35,209 nucleotides of DNA, from positions 1-35,209 of the IMG/VR virus record IMGVR_UViG_3300046007_010838; one strand, given 5' to 3'. The notes below the pieces were generated by a model. It saw only the letters and a program-made list of their open reading frames with translations, ran no database searches and was not told the origin of the DNA. Shown one piece after another: positions 1-6,672 of the stretch. Each line of letters begins with the position of its first letter. Position 1 is the stretch's first letter. The DNA comes from a virus. The translations under genes were made by a program, and so were the position numbers.

Positions 1-746
1 AAACAAGGTGAACAACCGTCTATTGAGTAGATTCTTCTAGTTTGATCATACTTTATATCACTTCTACGAGCAACTAATCTACATACTGAGTTTAACTTAG
101 GTGTATTGATTTCATAAGGTGGTGTTATAAATAAATTATTATCTACTACGTTCTCAACAAAAGTTCTCATAGGAACTCTAGTTTTTTTATGATTATGAAT
201 ACCCATCATTTTATTAGAAACTTCTAAAGATGATTCACCTAATACTGAAAACATAAATACTCTCTCACGATTTTGAGGACATCCAAAGTCAGCACCATTA
301 AGTACCATCCAAGCTGAACCATAACCTAAAGAGTTAAGTTTTTCAATATAATCGTTAAATTTTTTGATGTGATTTTTGGAAACTAGATTTTTAACATTTT
401 CCATTAAAAGATACTTTGGTTTATTATGTTCTACGATTCTTTCTACTTCGTATAACAAGCCACTTCGAGTTCCTTTTTCAATACCACGTTGTACACCAGA
501 TATAGATATATCTTGGCAAGGAAACGAATATGTTAAAAAATCACAGTGAGGGAAATTTTTTTCATCAACTTTTGATACGTCACCTAAATTACCTTGTTCG
601 GTAGTGTGTAATGAATCATAAGCTTCGTTTGCTGATTTAAGAATGTCACAGTTTGCGACGTTACGGTATTTAATACCACTATACTTTAGTGCTAGTTCTT
701 GAGTACCATACCCTGAGAATAGACTTATAATTTTTAATTCTTCCAT
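1..746 (-). CDS. DNA (cytosine-5-)-methyltransferase, 3' end cut by window edge
   Basis: C5 cytosine methyltransferase that transfers a methyl group from S-adenosylmethionine to cytosine in DNA. I translated 248 residues from the ATG at 746. Motif I (FSGYGTQE, residues 10-17) binds the cofactor, motif IV (FPCQDIS) holds the catalytic Cys77, motif VI is ENV at 116-118, and motif VIII is QNRERVF at 158-164. The target-recognition region has just begun when the window ends, so the specificity and the last motifs cannot be seen. In a phage such an enzyme usually protects its DNA from host restriction. No partner nuclease is visible in the window. The family is certain; the role is inferred. Confidence 0.95.
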   Translation of the reverse strand, partial: MEELKIISLFSGYGTQELALKYSGIKYRNVANCDILKSANEAYDSLHTTEQGNLGDVSKVDEKNFPHCDFLTYSFPCQDISISGVQRGIEKGTRSGLLYEVERIVEHNKPKYLLMENVKNLVSKNHIKKFNDYIEKLNSLGYGSAWMVLNGADFGCPQNRERVFMFSVLGESSLEVSNKMMGIHNHKKTRVPMRTFVENVVDNNLFITPPYEINTPKLNSVCRLVARRSDIKYDQTRRIYSIDGCSPC

Positions 747-776
747 ATTAAATTATATGAAAGAATTAAAATTTGT

Positions 777-1250
777 TTAGTCTAAATGTCTAATATCTTT
801 GTGTGAAGATTTTAATTGATTCGAGTGAGACCACAATCTAGCAAATGGTGTAGTAAAGTAGTCATTATAGATTAAAGTATCATCAATATGAAGATCTATA
901 TTATTTTCTTTACAGTATTGAGCTTTTGTTGAATCCCAAAGAACATCATCGAATTTTTTCTGAACTGTTCCATCCGGAAACTCGATTTCTCCTAGTGTTT
1001 CTGCAGTTTTTAATAAGTGGTCATAAACTGAGAATTTATGAGTATAGTTGATACCACTTAGTTGTTTTTCTAATTTATCAGTCCATTCACCTCCGGTGAT
1101 TATATGAACTTCACCACCATTTTTTATAACAGAGTCTGCTAAAAATACAAAGAACTCTGGAAGAGCATCGATTACTCCGTGTATATCGATACCAATTTTG
1201 AATTTTGCTGTTGAACTTTCGTTCACTATACTACTAAATTTTGTTATCAT
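777..1250 (-). CDS. HAD-superfamily-like protein with D-x-H-G nucleophile motif
   Basis: A 157-residue protein with a HAD-like motif I, GIDIHGVID, with the nucleophile Asp at residue 22. The usual second Asp (general acid/base in DxDG) is His24. A late IDDTLIYND block could be the acidic motif IV. HAD enzymes are mainly phosphatases, but the Asp-to-His change may alter or remove the chemistry. The N-terminus (MITKFSSIVNES) vaguely resembles the targeting peptide of other genes here, which I do not rely on. A TTAATATATA-like box lies 4 nt before the ATG. It shares the strand with the SAK-type HAD gene at 2009-2842. Substrate unknown. Confidence 0.7.
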   Translation of the reverse strand: MITKFSSIVNESSTAKFKIGIDIHGVIDALPEFFVFLADSVIKNGGEVHIITGGEWTDKLEKQLSGINYTHKFSVYDHLLKTAETLGEIEFPDGTVQKKFDDVLWDSTKAQYCKENNIDLHIDDTLIYNDYFTTPFARLWSHSNQLKSSHKDIRHLD

Positions 1251-1254
1251 AATT

Positions 1255-1264
1255 TATATATTAA
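1255..1264 (-). promoter_or_regulatory. TTAATATATA start-proximal box
   Basis: TTAATATATA followed by a 4-nt AATT spacer and the ATG of the 777-1250 gene. It belongs to a recurrent class of boxes in this window (see findings). It could be a phage promoter that gives leaderless mRNA, or a translation-initiation element. Confidence 0.5.
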
Positions 1265-1650
1265 ATTATTTCTTCAATTTTCTTATCTCTCATTTCTGCA
1301 GTAGATAAAATTTCTTGTACAAAGATATGAAAATGTTTTGTATTATGTATTAAATCTAATGAAATATTTGTATGTACTCCCATTCCACCTGATGTTGAGG
1401 ATAATATTGGTTCTGAATGTGTTATAGTTCCCCAATAATTGAAACCATGTGGCTTAAAATATTCATTTGTACCATTTGTATCTACCCAATGTTCTATTAT
1501 AAATGATTTAGTTTCTGTTTCATTTGGATCAAACTCATATAAGATTGTATATTGTCCATTATCATAGTTTACATTTAAAAGTTTACTATAAGCAGGAACT
1601 ACAAATGAAGCTTGGTTATAACTTATATATACTGATTGTGTTGTTATCAT
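1261..1650 (-). CDS. hypothetical protein, 129 aa
   Basis: Not recognised. A 129-residue soluble protein with no signal peptide or membrane segment. It is rich in aromatic and His residues, with a central GTITHSEPIL stretch, a Gly/Ser turn (SSTSGGMG), and a KHFHIFVQE segment that looks like a beta strand; a small beta-rich domain is plausible. Its start overlaps the end of the upstream gene (1647-2009) by 4 nt, so the two are likely translationally coupled. No function can be assigned. Confidence 0.75.
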   Translation of the reverse strand: MITTQSVYISYNQASFVVPAYSKLLNVNYDNGQYTILYEFDPNETETKSFIIEHWVDTNGTNEYFKPHGFNYWGTITHSEPILSSTSGGMGVHTNISLDLIHNTKHFHIFVQEILSTAEMRDKKIEEII

Positions 1651-2009
1651 ATTCCTAGTTTATTTAATATTTTTTCTCTATAGAAACTTATATCATCAAC
1701 AATAAAAAGGTTTGAGTCGGTAATAATTAGATTATCAATAATCTCAATAATTTTTGATGTTGTTCTTAATGACATAGTTCCTACATTTTTATTACTTGTA
1801 ACTATTTGATTAATTTCTAAAGAATCAACCTCTGCATTTTCTGTATTAACGATACCTTTACATTTTTGTATAGCGTATTTATCTAAAAATTCTTTATTAT
1901 CTAGTATTTTTTTATAGTATTTATTTTCCATATCTACCATAACATAGGAAACAGTAGATTTCCCACCGAGGTGATTATGAATTAAATCTCCTACTTTAAC
2001 TAATTTCAT
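1647..2009 (-). CDS. hypothetical protein, 120 aa
   Basis: Not recognised. A 120-residue protein without signal or membrane segments, opening with MKLVKVGDLI and ending in a hydrophobic/charged helix. It sits between two same-strand genes, overlapping the upstream HAD-tRNA-binding gene by 1 nt and the downstream gene by 4 nt, so all three probably form one operon read from the promoter near 2850. This position makes a link to RNA metabolism possible but does not prove it. Confidence 0.75.
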   Translation of the reverse strand: MKLVKVGDLIHNHLGGKSTVSYVMVDMENKYYKKILDNKEFLDKYAIQKCKGIVNTENAEVDSLEINQIVTSNKNVGTMSLRTTSKIIEIIDNLIITDSNLFIVDDISFYREKILNKLGI

Positions 2010-2842
2010 TATAGTATTTTAGTACCTGGATTGGCATTTACGACAAATGTTGGTGTACCATTTTCTAATTCACCTGGCATAATCATCGCATGTGACTCAA
2101 TCCCCATCATTTTAACAGGTTTTAAATTTGTTATGAATAAGAAAGAGTATCCTTCTAATTTATCAACGTAGTTCTCACCTAATGAAGGTTTAATATTTGT
2201 TACAACAACTCTCGGTGTATCTTCACCAAAATCAACTTCTAACTTAATAAGTTTATCTGATTTAGGTACATCTGTTACTGATATAATCTTTCCTGTTTTA
2301 ATTTCTAATTTAGATGAAGCATCTAAAAATTCCGAAAATTCTATTTTATCTTTCATGTTTAATATATTTATTGCTTTAATTTTACATTCTTCTTTTAATC
2401 CTGGAATTCCTAATTTCCAGGGTTTTACTGGCTCTCCTGTTGAACAATTTACAAAATAGTATTGTTGTTCATCTAAGAAATCTTGTATATCATCTAAGAT
2501 AACATACTGAGTTACTTCTGGGTGTCTATCTAACCAAAGTTTAATTTCGTGACCTCTTTTTACTTGGTCGTAATAAACTATGTTGGTTGCTTCACATACA
2601 TCTACACAATCTGGTGTTATATCAATAACTTCACCTGGTAAATTACGTTCTTTCCAAAGTACCAACATTCGTTCTATTCCTTTATCTTTCCAAGTTGAGG
2701 AGATAACGATTTTTGCTCCTGTTTTCTCGATAACTTCCTTTAAGTTCTGGACGTACTCATTCCTGAAGATATGACCAAATTGGTCTTTATCTGCATAGTC
2801 TACGTTTAAAACTCCGTCTATGTCCAAAAATATCGTTTTCAT
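2009..2842 (-). CDS. SAK-type HAD phosphatase fused to a tRNA-binding OB-fold domain
   Basis: A 277-residue two-domain protein. Residues 1 to about 160 form a HAD domain of the kind found in 'Swiss army knife' RNA-repair proteins: FLDIDGVLNV (Asp7 nucleophile, Asp9 acid/base), ISSTW (48-51, Ser/Thr of motif II) and YVILDD (Asp117/118). Residues about 168-262 form an EMAPII/MetRS-C-type tRNA-binding OB domain: LEIKTGKIISV, then PKSDKLIKLEVD, and NLKPVKMMGIES. In known proteins this OB module grips structured RNA, mainly tRNA. The likely role is removal of a terminal phosphate from a damaged or processed tRNA; the joint architecture is the evidence, the substrate is inferred. A host-type promoter lies just upstream. 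Confidence 0.85.
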   Translation of the reverse strand: MKTIFLDIDGVLNVDYADKDQFGHIFRNEYVQNLKEVIEKTGAKIVISSTWKDKGIERMLVLWKERNLPGEVIDITPDCVDVCEATNIVYYDQVKRGHEIKLWLDRHPEVTQYVILDDIQDFLDEQQYYFVNCSTGEPVKPWKLGIPGLKEECKIKAINILNMKDKIEFSEFLDASSKLEIKTGKIISVTDVPKSDKLIKLEVDFGEDTPRVVVTNIKPSLGENYVDKLEGYSFLFITNLKPVKMMGIESHAMIMPGELENGTPTFVVNANPGTKIL

Positions 2843-2847
2843 AATAG

Positions 2848-2878
2848 CAAATATACAACTTAATTTTGATTTATTAAA
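2848..2878 (-). promoter_or_regulatory. Bacteroidota-type promoter for the HAD-tRNA-binding operon
   Basis: On the minus strand TATATTTG (2855-2848) matches the Bacteroidota -7 consensus TAnnTTTG, with TTTA exactly 19 nt further upstream in the -33 position. The ATG at 2842 is only 5 nt past the -7 box, so the transcript would have almost no leader. Confidence 0.6.
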
Positions 2879-3108
2879 AGAATTTTTTGATTTCTTGTTA
2901 GTTGTTTAATTCTCCATTCTTCTTTTGCTGCTAAAGATTTTGTTTCAAAAGATTGCTGATAAACTAGTTTTACTGGTGTTCTTGTCTTGGTATACTTAGC
3001 ACCTTTCTTCTTATTATGTGTATCGATTCTCTTTTCTAGATTATTGGTGATACCTGTATATAATGACTTAGAACTATCATTACATTCTATTATATAAACT
3101 TTCCACAT
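2860..3108 (-). CDS. GIY-YIG domain endonuclease, UPF0213/YhbQ-like
   Basis: An 82-residue single-domain GIY-YIG nuclease. VYIIEC (4-9) is the GIY half and LYTGITN (16-22) the YIG half. Arg27 in the LEKRIDTHN block is the usual catalytic Arg, and a late Glu (KEEWRIKQ) fits the metal-binding residue. Length and the KGAKYTKTRTPVKLVY segment match the small stand-alone UPF0213 (YhbQ-like) family, whose members cut DNA, rather than the larger homing endonucleases with DNA-binding tails. It may still be mobile-element derived. It starts 4 nt after a TATATA box. Confidence 0.9.
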   Translation of the reverse strand: MWKVYIIECNDSSKSLYTGITNNLEKRIDTHNKKKGAKYTKTRTPVKLVYQQSFETKSLAAKEEWRIKQLTRNQKILLINQN

Positions 3109-3112
3109 TATC

Positions 3113-3118
3113 TATATA
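3113..3118 (-). promoter_or_regulatory. TATATA start-proximal box
   Basis: AATATATA with a 4-nt GATA spacer before the ATG of the GIY-YIG gene; a member of the recurrent box class. Confidence 0.45.
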
Positions 3119-3180
3119 TTCACTTTCATGCAACATCATGATATATAACTAATAATAATATATATTTTTGTGTTTAAATT

Positions 3181-3190
3181 TTAATATATA
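3181..3190 (+). promoter_or_regulatory. TTAATATATA start-proximal box
   Basis: TTAATATATA followed by CTCTT and the ATG of the capsid-targeted gene at 3196; one of the clearest members of the class. Confidence 0.55.
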
Positions 3191-3195
3191 CTCTT

Positions 3196-3621
3196 ATGAA
3201 ATACATAAAACTATTTGAAAGTGAAGTAACATTAAGACAACCTTCTTATAAGAAAGGTGAAGTACTTATCTTTTCGGAAAGAGACGTTGATTATGTATTT
3301 GCGGAAAAATTATTAAAAAGATTAGGTCTGAAATTAATAGGAGAGCCATATGATAATACATTTTTAGTTAAATGTGATTCTGGTAAAGAAGTAGAAACCG
3401 CAGAAATGATAATTTCTAGATTTCCTGAATTTTTTAATAGTTATGAAAGAGAAGATATTAGAATGCCTTTTATTGTGGATAAGGTTGAAAAAATAACCGA
3501 TAAAGTTGCGGGTATAGAAGATTTCTTTGAAAGAATTGATAAGAAATTTGTAAATATTAAAAAGTATAATGATTATCTTGATGATATAATAAGTGAACTT
3601 GATAATTTAAAAATAAAATAA
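3196..3621 (+). CDS. putative packaged (internal head) protein with N-terminal targeting peptide, 141 aa
   Basis: The protein begins MKYIKLFESEV, the same type of N-terminus as eight or nine other genes here. It resembles the capsid-targeting sequence of T4 internal proteins (MKTYQEFIAEA), which the prohead protease cuts after a (L/I)xE site; here LFE|S fits. The rest is a charged, probably alpha/beta domain with a helical C-terminus (residues about 95-141). No known enzyme motif was found. I infer that it is packaged in the head and possibly injected. Two hairpins follow the gene. Confidence 0.75.
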   Translation: MKYIKLFESEVTLRQPSYKKGEVLIFSERDVDYVFAEKLLKRLGLKLIGEPYDNTFLVKCDSGKEVETAEMIISRFPEFFNSYEREDIRMPFIVDKVEKITDKVAGIEDFFERIDKKFVNIKKYNDYLDDIISELDNLKIK

Positions 3622-3624
3622 AAA

Positions 3625-3658
3625 ATGAAACCCTTACTCTTTCAAGTAAGGGTTTCAT
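3625..3658. terminator. hairpin terminator between convergent genes
   Basis: A 14-bp perfect stem (ATGAAACCCTTACT with its complement) around a 6-nt loop. The T-run lies on the minus-strand side, so it best ends minus-strand transcripts, though it also follows the 3196-3621 gene. Confidence 0.75.
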
Positions 3659-3665
3659 ATAATAA

Positions 3666-3716
3666 GTAAAGTTGTGTTACTCACTAACCACAGACTTTAC
3701 GAATTTTTATTTTTTC
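3666..3716 (+). terminator. second hairpin with T-tract
   Basis: GTAAAGTTGTG (3666-3676) pairs with CACAGACTTTAC (3689-3700) with one bulged base, followed by GAATTTTTATTTTTT. It suits a plus-strand terminator for the 3196-3621 gene. Confidence 0.5.
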
Positions 3717-3720
3717 ATAA

Positions 3721-3990
3721 TTATCTACATTCACCAATTTTAGGAATTTGTGAAGCAACTGTTGTCGTATGATTTCTTTCCCTCTGAACTCCTGTACAGT
3801 CATTAATTGTTATATAATAAGTAGAAAAATTCATCGCTGGATTCTGTGGTGTGCCTACTACATTAAAAGTAGTAGCCTCAACCACTCTGTCGCAATTACA
3901 ATCTTCAGCAATAGTTGCAGGTGTAGTGTCATCGTTTGACGAGCATGATGTAGCTATTAAAGCTACGCTAAGTAATAATAATTTTTTCAT
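3721..3990 (-). CDS. small predicted lipoprotein, 89 aa
   Basis: I start this gene at the ATG at 3990, not at an in-frame ATG at 4050, because the shorter form begins with a perfect lipoprotein signal: MKKLLLLSVALIATSCSSNDD. Cys16 would be lipidated, and the following Ser/Asn/Asp stretch resembles the Bacteroidota lipoprotein export signal that sends proteins to the cell surface. The mature part is about 74 residues with four further Cys (CNC, then two late Cys), which could form disulfides. It may alter the infected cell's surface, for example in superinfection exclusion, but that is a guess. Confidence 0.75.
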   Translation of the reverse strand: MKKLLLLSVALIATSCSSNDDTTPATIAEDCNCDRVVEATTFNVVGTPQNPAMNFSTYYITINDCTGVQRERNHTTTVASQIPKIGECR

Positions 3991-4072
3991 TAGTCGATTT
4001 GTTTTAAGTTTAAGGTGAAATAAATCTTTTTTAATTTCGTTTAGTTCCATATTGATACTTTTATTTTAATTG

Positions 4073-4246
4073 TGGTCCCACCTGGGCTCGAACCAGGGAC
4101 CTACTGATTTTTTTAATCATAAAGACTTGTGAAGGAATAAGGATTCGAACCTTGAACACAAAGTGTTAATAATTTACATTATTCAACATACCATTTGTTG
4201 CATTCCTGCATGAGTCAGTTGCTCTAACCAACTGAGCTATAGGACC
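4073..4246 (-). tRNA. tRNA-Met(CAU), interrupted by a 100-nt insertion in the anticodon loop
   Basis: Two blocks on the minus strand form one tRNA. Exon 1 (4246-4210, 37 nt) carries acceptor GGTCCTA, the D arm TAGCTCAGTTGGTTAGAGCA and the 5' anticodon stem ACTGA with CTCAT. Exon 2 (4109-4073, 37 nt) carries AA, TCAGT, the T arm with loop TTCGAGC, acceptor TGGGACC and A73. Joined, they give a 74-nt cloverleaf: 7-bp acceptor with one G-T pair, 5-bp anticodon stem, loop CTCATAA and anticodon CAU. G1-C72 argues for elongator tRNA-Met (or lysidine tRNA-Ile) rather than the initiator. CCA is not encoded. The break lies directly after the anticodon; the exact 3' junction is ambiguous within an A-run. 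Confidence 0.8.
4110..4209 (-). other. tRNA-like insertion inside the tRNA-Met gene
   Basis: The 100 nt that split the tRNA-Met gene resemble a degenerate tRNA. Starting right after the anticodon, 4209-4130 (80 nt) gives acceptor GCAGGAA/TTCCTTC (6 of 7 pairs), T8, D arm CAAC-AAATGGTAT-GTTG with the loop GG, an AT-only anticodon arm, a small variable arm AACAC-TTT-GTGTT as in class II tRNAs, and a T arm with loop TTCGAAT. The anticodon arm does not settle into a clean 7-nt loop, so I assign no identity. It is too short for a normal group I intron. It could be a nested tRNA, a pseudo-tRNA insertion, or an intron shaped like a tRNA. Confidence 0.6.
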
Positions 4247-4281
4247 AATTGTATTATTATATTACAATTTATAATTTTGTT

Positions 4282-4761
4282 TTATGAATTACTTAAAATA
4301 ATAATGTCAAAGTTTTTGCCAATTGCTTGATTGAATTTATTTAATTCATCTTCACTATTTTCTTTTGTAATAATAGAGTATTCACCTGCATCAGAAACAA
4401 ATCTATTATCACCTAACATAATTACCCATTTAGAAACTTCACCAGTATAATCATCTTGAGTTGCATCATTATAAATTATACTATCATTTGTGAAGTTAAC
4501 TTCACCATGTAATCTATATCCTCCATATGCTAAATCTTCATCATATTCATCAGCAACAAAGAAGATACCTACTTTAGTTCCAGATTTAACTTTAAGTTTT
4601 CTTTTAGGATCCATATATTCTAATACATCTTCTAAATCATCATGTTTCTCTTCATCAGTTAGAACACTACCAGAACTTAATATACAATCTTTATAGTTTG
4701 TTATTTTGTATTTACTACATAAGGTAATATCAAAATCACCATATTCAAAATTTGCTATCAT
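4282..4761 (-). CDS. hypothetical protein, 159 aa
   Basis: Not recognised. A soluble, acidic 159-residue protein with several predicted beta strands (SGTKVGIFFVADEY, SKWVIMLGDNRF, FDIIILSN at the end) and acidic helices (TDEEKHDDLEDVLEYM). It has no signal peptide, membrane segment or known catalytic motif. It stands alone between the interrupted tRNA and a divergent gene, under the best-matching host-type promoter in the window, which suggests early expression by the host RNA polymerase. Confidence 0.75.
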   Translation of the reverse strand: MIANFEYGDFDITLCSKYKITNYKDCILSSGSVLTDEEKHDDLEDVLEYMDPKRKLKVKSGTKVGIFFVADEYDEDLAYGGYRLHGEVNFTNDSIIYNDATQDDYTGEVSKWVIMLGDNRFVSDAGEYSIITKENSEDELNKFNQAIGKNFDIIILSNS

Positions 4762-4778
4762 ATTTTTTAATTAGAAAG

Positions 4779-4809
4779 CAAATATATAAAAACATTTTTA
4801 CACACCAAA
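4779..4809 (-). promoter_or_regulatory. Bacteroidota-type promoter, best match in window
   Basis: On the minus strand TTTG (4809-4806), exactly 19 nt, then TATATTTG (4786-4779): a full match to the TTTG-N19-TAnnTTTG consensus of the Bacteroidota primary sigma factor. It drives the 4282-4761 gene. Confidence 0.75.
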
Positions 4810-4810
4810 C

Positions 4811-4841
4811 ATTTTTAATCAAATTAAAATTCATATATTTG
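4811..4841 (+). promoter_or_regulatory. Bacteroidota-type promoter, divergent partner
   Basis: TATATTTG at 4834-4841 with ATTT 19 nt upstream; the ATG of the next gene follows at 4857. It overlaps the minus-strand promoter at 4779-4809, so the two may interfere with each other. Confidence 0.6.
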
Positions 4842-4856
4842 TAGAAATTTAGTTAT

Positions 4857-5225
4857 ATGAATATAATAATAAGAGGTGGTGTTGCACTTTCAGTATTAAG
4901 AGATGATTTAGATTATCCTTTTATTGGTAATTTAAGACCAGATATGATATGTGAAGATTTAAGCACATTTCATGCAGACCCAAACACAAGAGATATATTC
5001 TTATTAAGAGAATGGGGTAGATATAATGTAGTGACAATAGAAGATATTGAAGAAGAATTACAAGAGTTTAATGATAAAAAAATAAGATGGAGAAGTGAAG
5101 ACCATAGAAAGAAGTTATTTGATTATTATACTAAAGTTCATTTGATAATGAAGACATATAAAAGAGAAGAACAGATTAATAAAGTATTAAATAGTAATGA
5201 AATGCAATTTTATTTAGCATGTTAA
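4857..5225 (+). CDS. hypothetical protein, 122 aa
   Basis: Not recognised. A 122-residue soluble protein with a mixed N-terminal half (IIIRGGVALSVLRDDLDYP) and a helical, charged C-terminal half. No catalytic motif is evident. It is the first gene of a plus-strand cluster reaching 6904; its stop overlaps the next start by 7 nt (ATGTTAA), which implies coupled translation with the membrane protein that follows. Confidence 0.75.
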   Translation: MNIIIRGGVALSVLRDDLDYPFIGNLRPDMICEDLSTFHADPNTRDIFLLREWGRYNVVTIEDIEEELQEFNDKKIRWRSEDHRKKLFDYYTKVHLIMKTYKREEQINKVLNSNEMQFYLAC

Positions 5226-5722
5226 AAAACAAATTATACTTATTTGATAAGTGGTTATCCAAAGATAGAAATACATTACTTGTTTTATTATTGGTTGTTA
5301 GTTCTACACTTATGATTAGTTATGATCCTACACTATTTTATGGTATTGTGTTATTATCTATTATATGTTTTTATGTAGTTTTTGTAAAAGCAAAAATTTT
5401 AGGTGGTCAGTGGGAACTTGATAAATCAGTTTATGATGTTCCACAAGAAGGTGAAGTTATAGTTACAACTAAAGACTTTTATTGGGATGGTTCATTAAAA
5501 AGTTATTATATTCAAAATCATACAAGTAAACCTAATACTATTTTTATTAAAAAGGGTACCGAATTTAAAATTATTATCATTTCCGAAGGAAGTGAAGACT
5601 GGACTTTATCCTTACATAGTCAAGACGGAATAAATATTGTACTTAGTTACTTAGAGTCGAGAAAGTATTACAAAACAAAGTCTCAAATAAGAGAAGATAA
5701 ATTAAATAAATTATTAAAATAA
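5219..5722 (+). CDS. membrane protein with two N-terminal transmembrane helices, 167 aa
   Basis: Residues about 18-34 (TLLVLLLVVSSTLMISY) and 38-56 (FYGIVLLSIICFYVVFVKA) form two membrane helices joined by a very short loop. About 110 residues follow as a soluble domain, probably cytoplasmic, with beta-rich segments (GEVIVTTKDFYWDG, NTIFIKKGTEFKIIII). There is no signal peptidase site and no recognised family. It is coupled to the gene before it by a 7-nt overlap and precedes a nucleotidyltransferase by 6 nt. Confidence 0.75.
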   Translation: MLKNKLYLFDKWLSKDRNTLLVLLLVVSSTLMISYDPTLFYGIVLLSIICFYVVFVKAKILGGQWELDKSVYDVPQEGEVIVTTKDFYWDGSLKSYYIQNHTSKPNTIFIKKGTEFKIIIISEGSEDWTLSLHSQDGINIVLSYLESRKYYKTKSQIREDKLNKLLK

Positions 5723-5728
5723 AATAAT

Positions 5729-6439
5729 ATGGTAAAATTACTACCCGCAACATTTAGATGGATTCCTAAAGTAGAAGATATAATTAAAGTAGCTGGAATA
5801 CACCCAAGTCGTGTTTTCAACATTTATATATTCGGTTCACGTGTATACAATACTTATGATGTCAATTCTGATTGGGATATTATAATGGTTGCAAATAATT
5901 CAGTTGAAGCAGTTGAGTTAAATAAAACCACAAAAGATGAATTCTCATATAACTTACAGACACGTACTATAAAATATAACATTCACGTTTATACACCAGA
6001 TAGATTTCAAAAAGATTTAGATTGGCATCGTATGAATAATCTAGAATGTATTTTCGCACCAGACTGGGCTAAATTAAAAGAAGATAAAAAATTTGATTTT
6101 AAATTAGATTTAGGAAAGATTAGACATGCAACTTCACATGTTAGTTCTAACTCTTGGGTAAAATGTAAGAAAAAATTATTAGTTGAAGGAGAATATCATT
6201 CTGCAATTAAGTCATTCTTTCATTCGATTAGAATACCTATGTTTGCTACACAAATTGTAAGAAATGGTACTATAACCGATTTTACTACTGCAAATTTCAT
6301 TTGGAGAAAACTTAACTTTGAAGAAGTTCCTAATTACCAGAGAAAGGATTGTAGATGGGATTGGGATGGTTTAAACCTAGAGTTTAAGATTACATATAAT
6401 CTTATGTTAAGTTTATTTAGAAGAGTTACTACGAAATAA
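5729..6439 (+). CDS. Pol-beta-fold nucleotidyltransferase, RlaP-like
   Basis: A 236-residue protein with the nucleotidyltransferase signature FGSRVYNTYDVNSDWDIIMV: Gly36-Ser37 and the metal-binding pair Asp48/Asp50. The GSxxY(G/N)T...SDxD pattern is that of the RNA-repair-linked RlaP group and its relatives, as in the fuller member at 18014-19282. The third acidic residue, expected in the strand KYNIHVYT, seems to be replaced by Asn or His, so activity is uncertain. The C-terminal 130 residues are helical with many Trp and Lys. Likely reaction: NMP transfer to an RNA end or a protein. The fold is well supported; the substrate is not. Confidence 0.75.
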   Translation: MVKLLPATFRWIPKVEDIIKVAGIHPSRVFNIYIFGSRVYNTYDVNSDWDIIMVANNSVEAVELNKTTKDEFSYNLQTRTIKYNIHVYTPDRFQKDLDWHRMNNLECIFAPDWAKLKEDKKFDFKLDLGKIRHATSHVSSNSWVKCKKKLLVEGEYHSAIKSFFHSIRIPMFATQIVRNGTITDFTTANFIWRKLNFEEVPNYQRKDCRWDWDGLNLEFKITYNLMLSLFRRVTTK

Positions 6440-6672
6440 TGGATGAAGAATTAGAAAAATTATATCAAGATTTACTTACAAATAGACAAATCTATAGAGG
6501 TTTATTACAAGTTAATCCACCACAACCACATCAGAATTTAATTGATAATCCATTGATGTCTTATGATTTTACTTCTTTATATCCAAGTGTTCAAAAAAAG
6601 TATTATTATAGAATAAGTATGAAAGTTGATATTAGAAAAAGAAAAATTAAAAAAATATTTGAAAATGAATAA
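6439..6672 (+). CDS. small protein with a DFTSLYPS motif, 77 aa
   Basis: A 77-residue protein. The first 40 residues are helical and Gln/Pro-rich; residues 42-49 read YDFTSLYP and are followed by SV, matching motif A of family B DNA polymerases (DxxSLYPS). The rest is a Lys/Arg-rich tail. There is no room for a polymerase, so this is either chance, a relic, or a short peptide mimicking that motif. The start codon shares one base with the previous stop (TAATG), and the end overlaps the next start by 8 nt. Confidence 0.65.
   Translation: MDEELEKLYQDLLTNRQIYRGLLQVNPPQPHQNLIDNPLMSYDFTSLYPSVQKKYYYRISMKVDIRKRKIKKIFENE

Noticed and set aside
3991-4050. Longer N-terminus for the small lipoprotein
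   Set aside because: It would bury a perfect lipoprotein signal peptide 20 residues inside the protein.
4110-4209. Group I intron in the tRNA anticodon loop
   Set aside because: The position is typical for such introns, but 100 nt is too short for a catalytic core and no P, Q, R, S elements could be seen.
6626-6664. Earlier start for the 79-residue protein
   Set aside because: It would overlap the upstream gene by 47 nt; the 8-nt ATGAATAA overlap is simpler and recurs at 19891.
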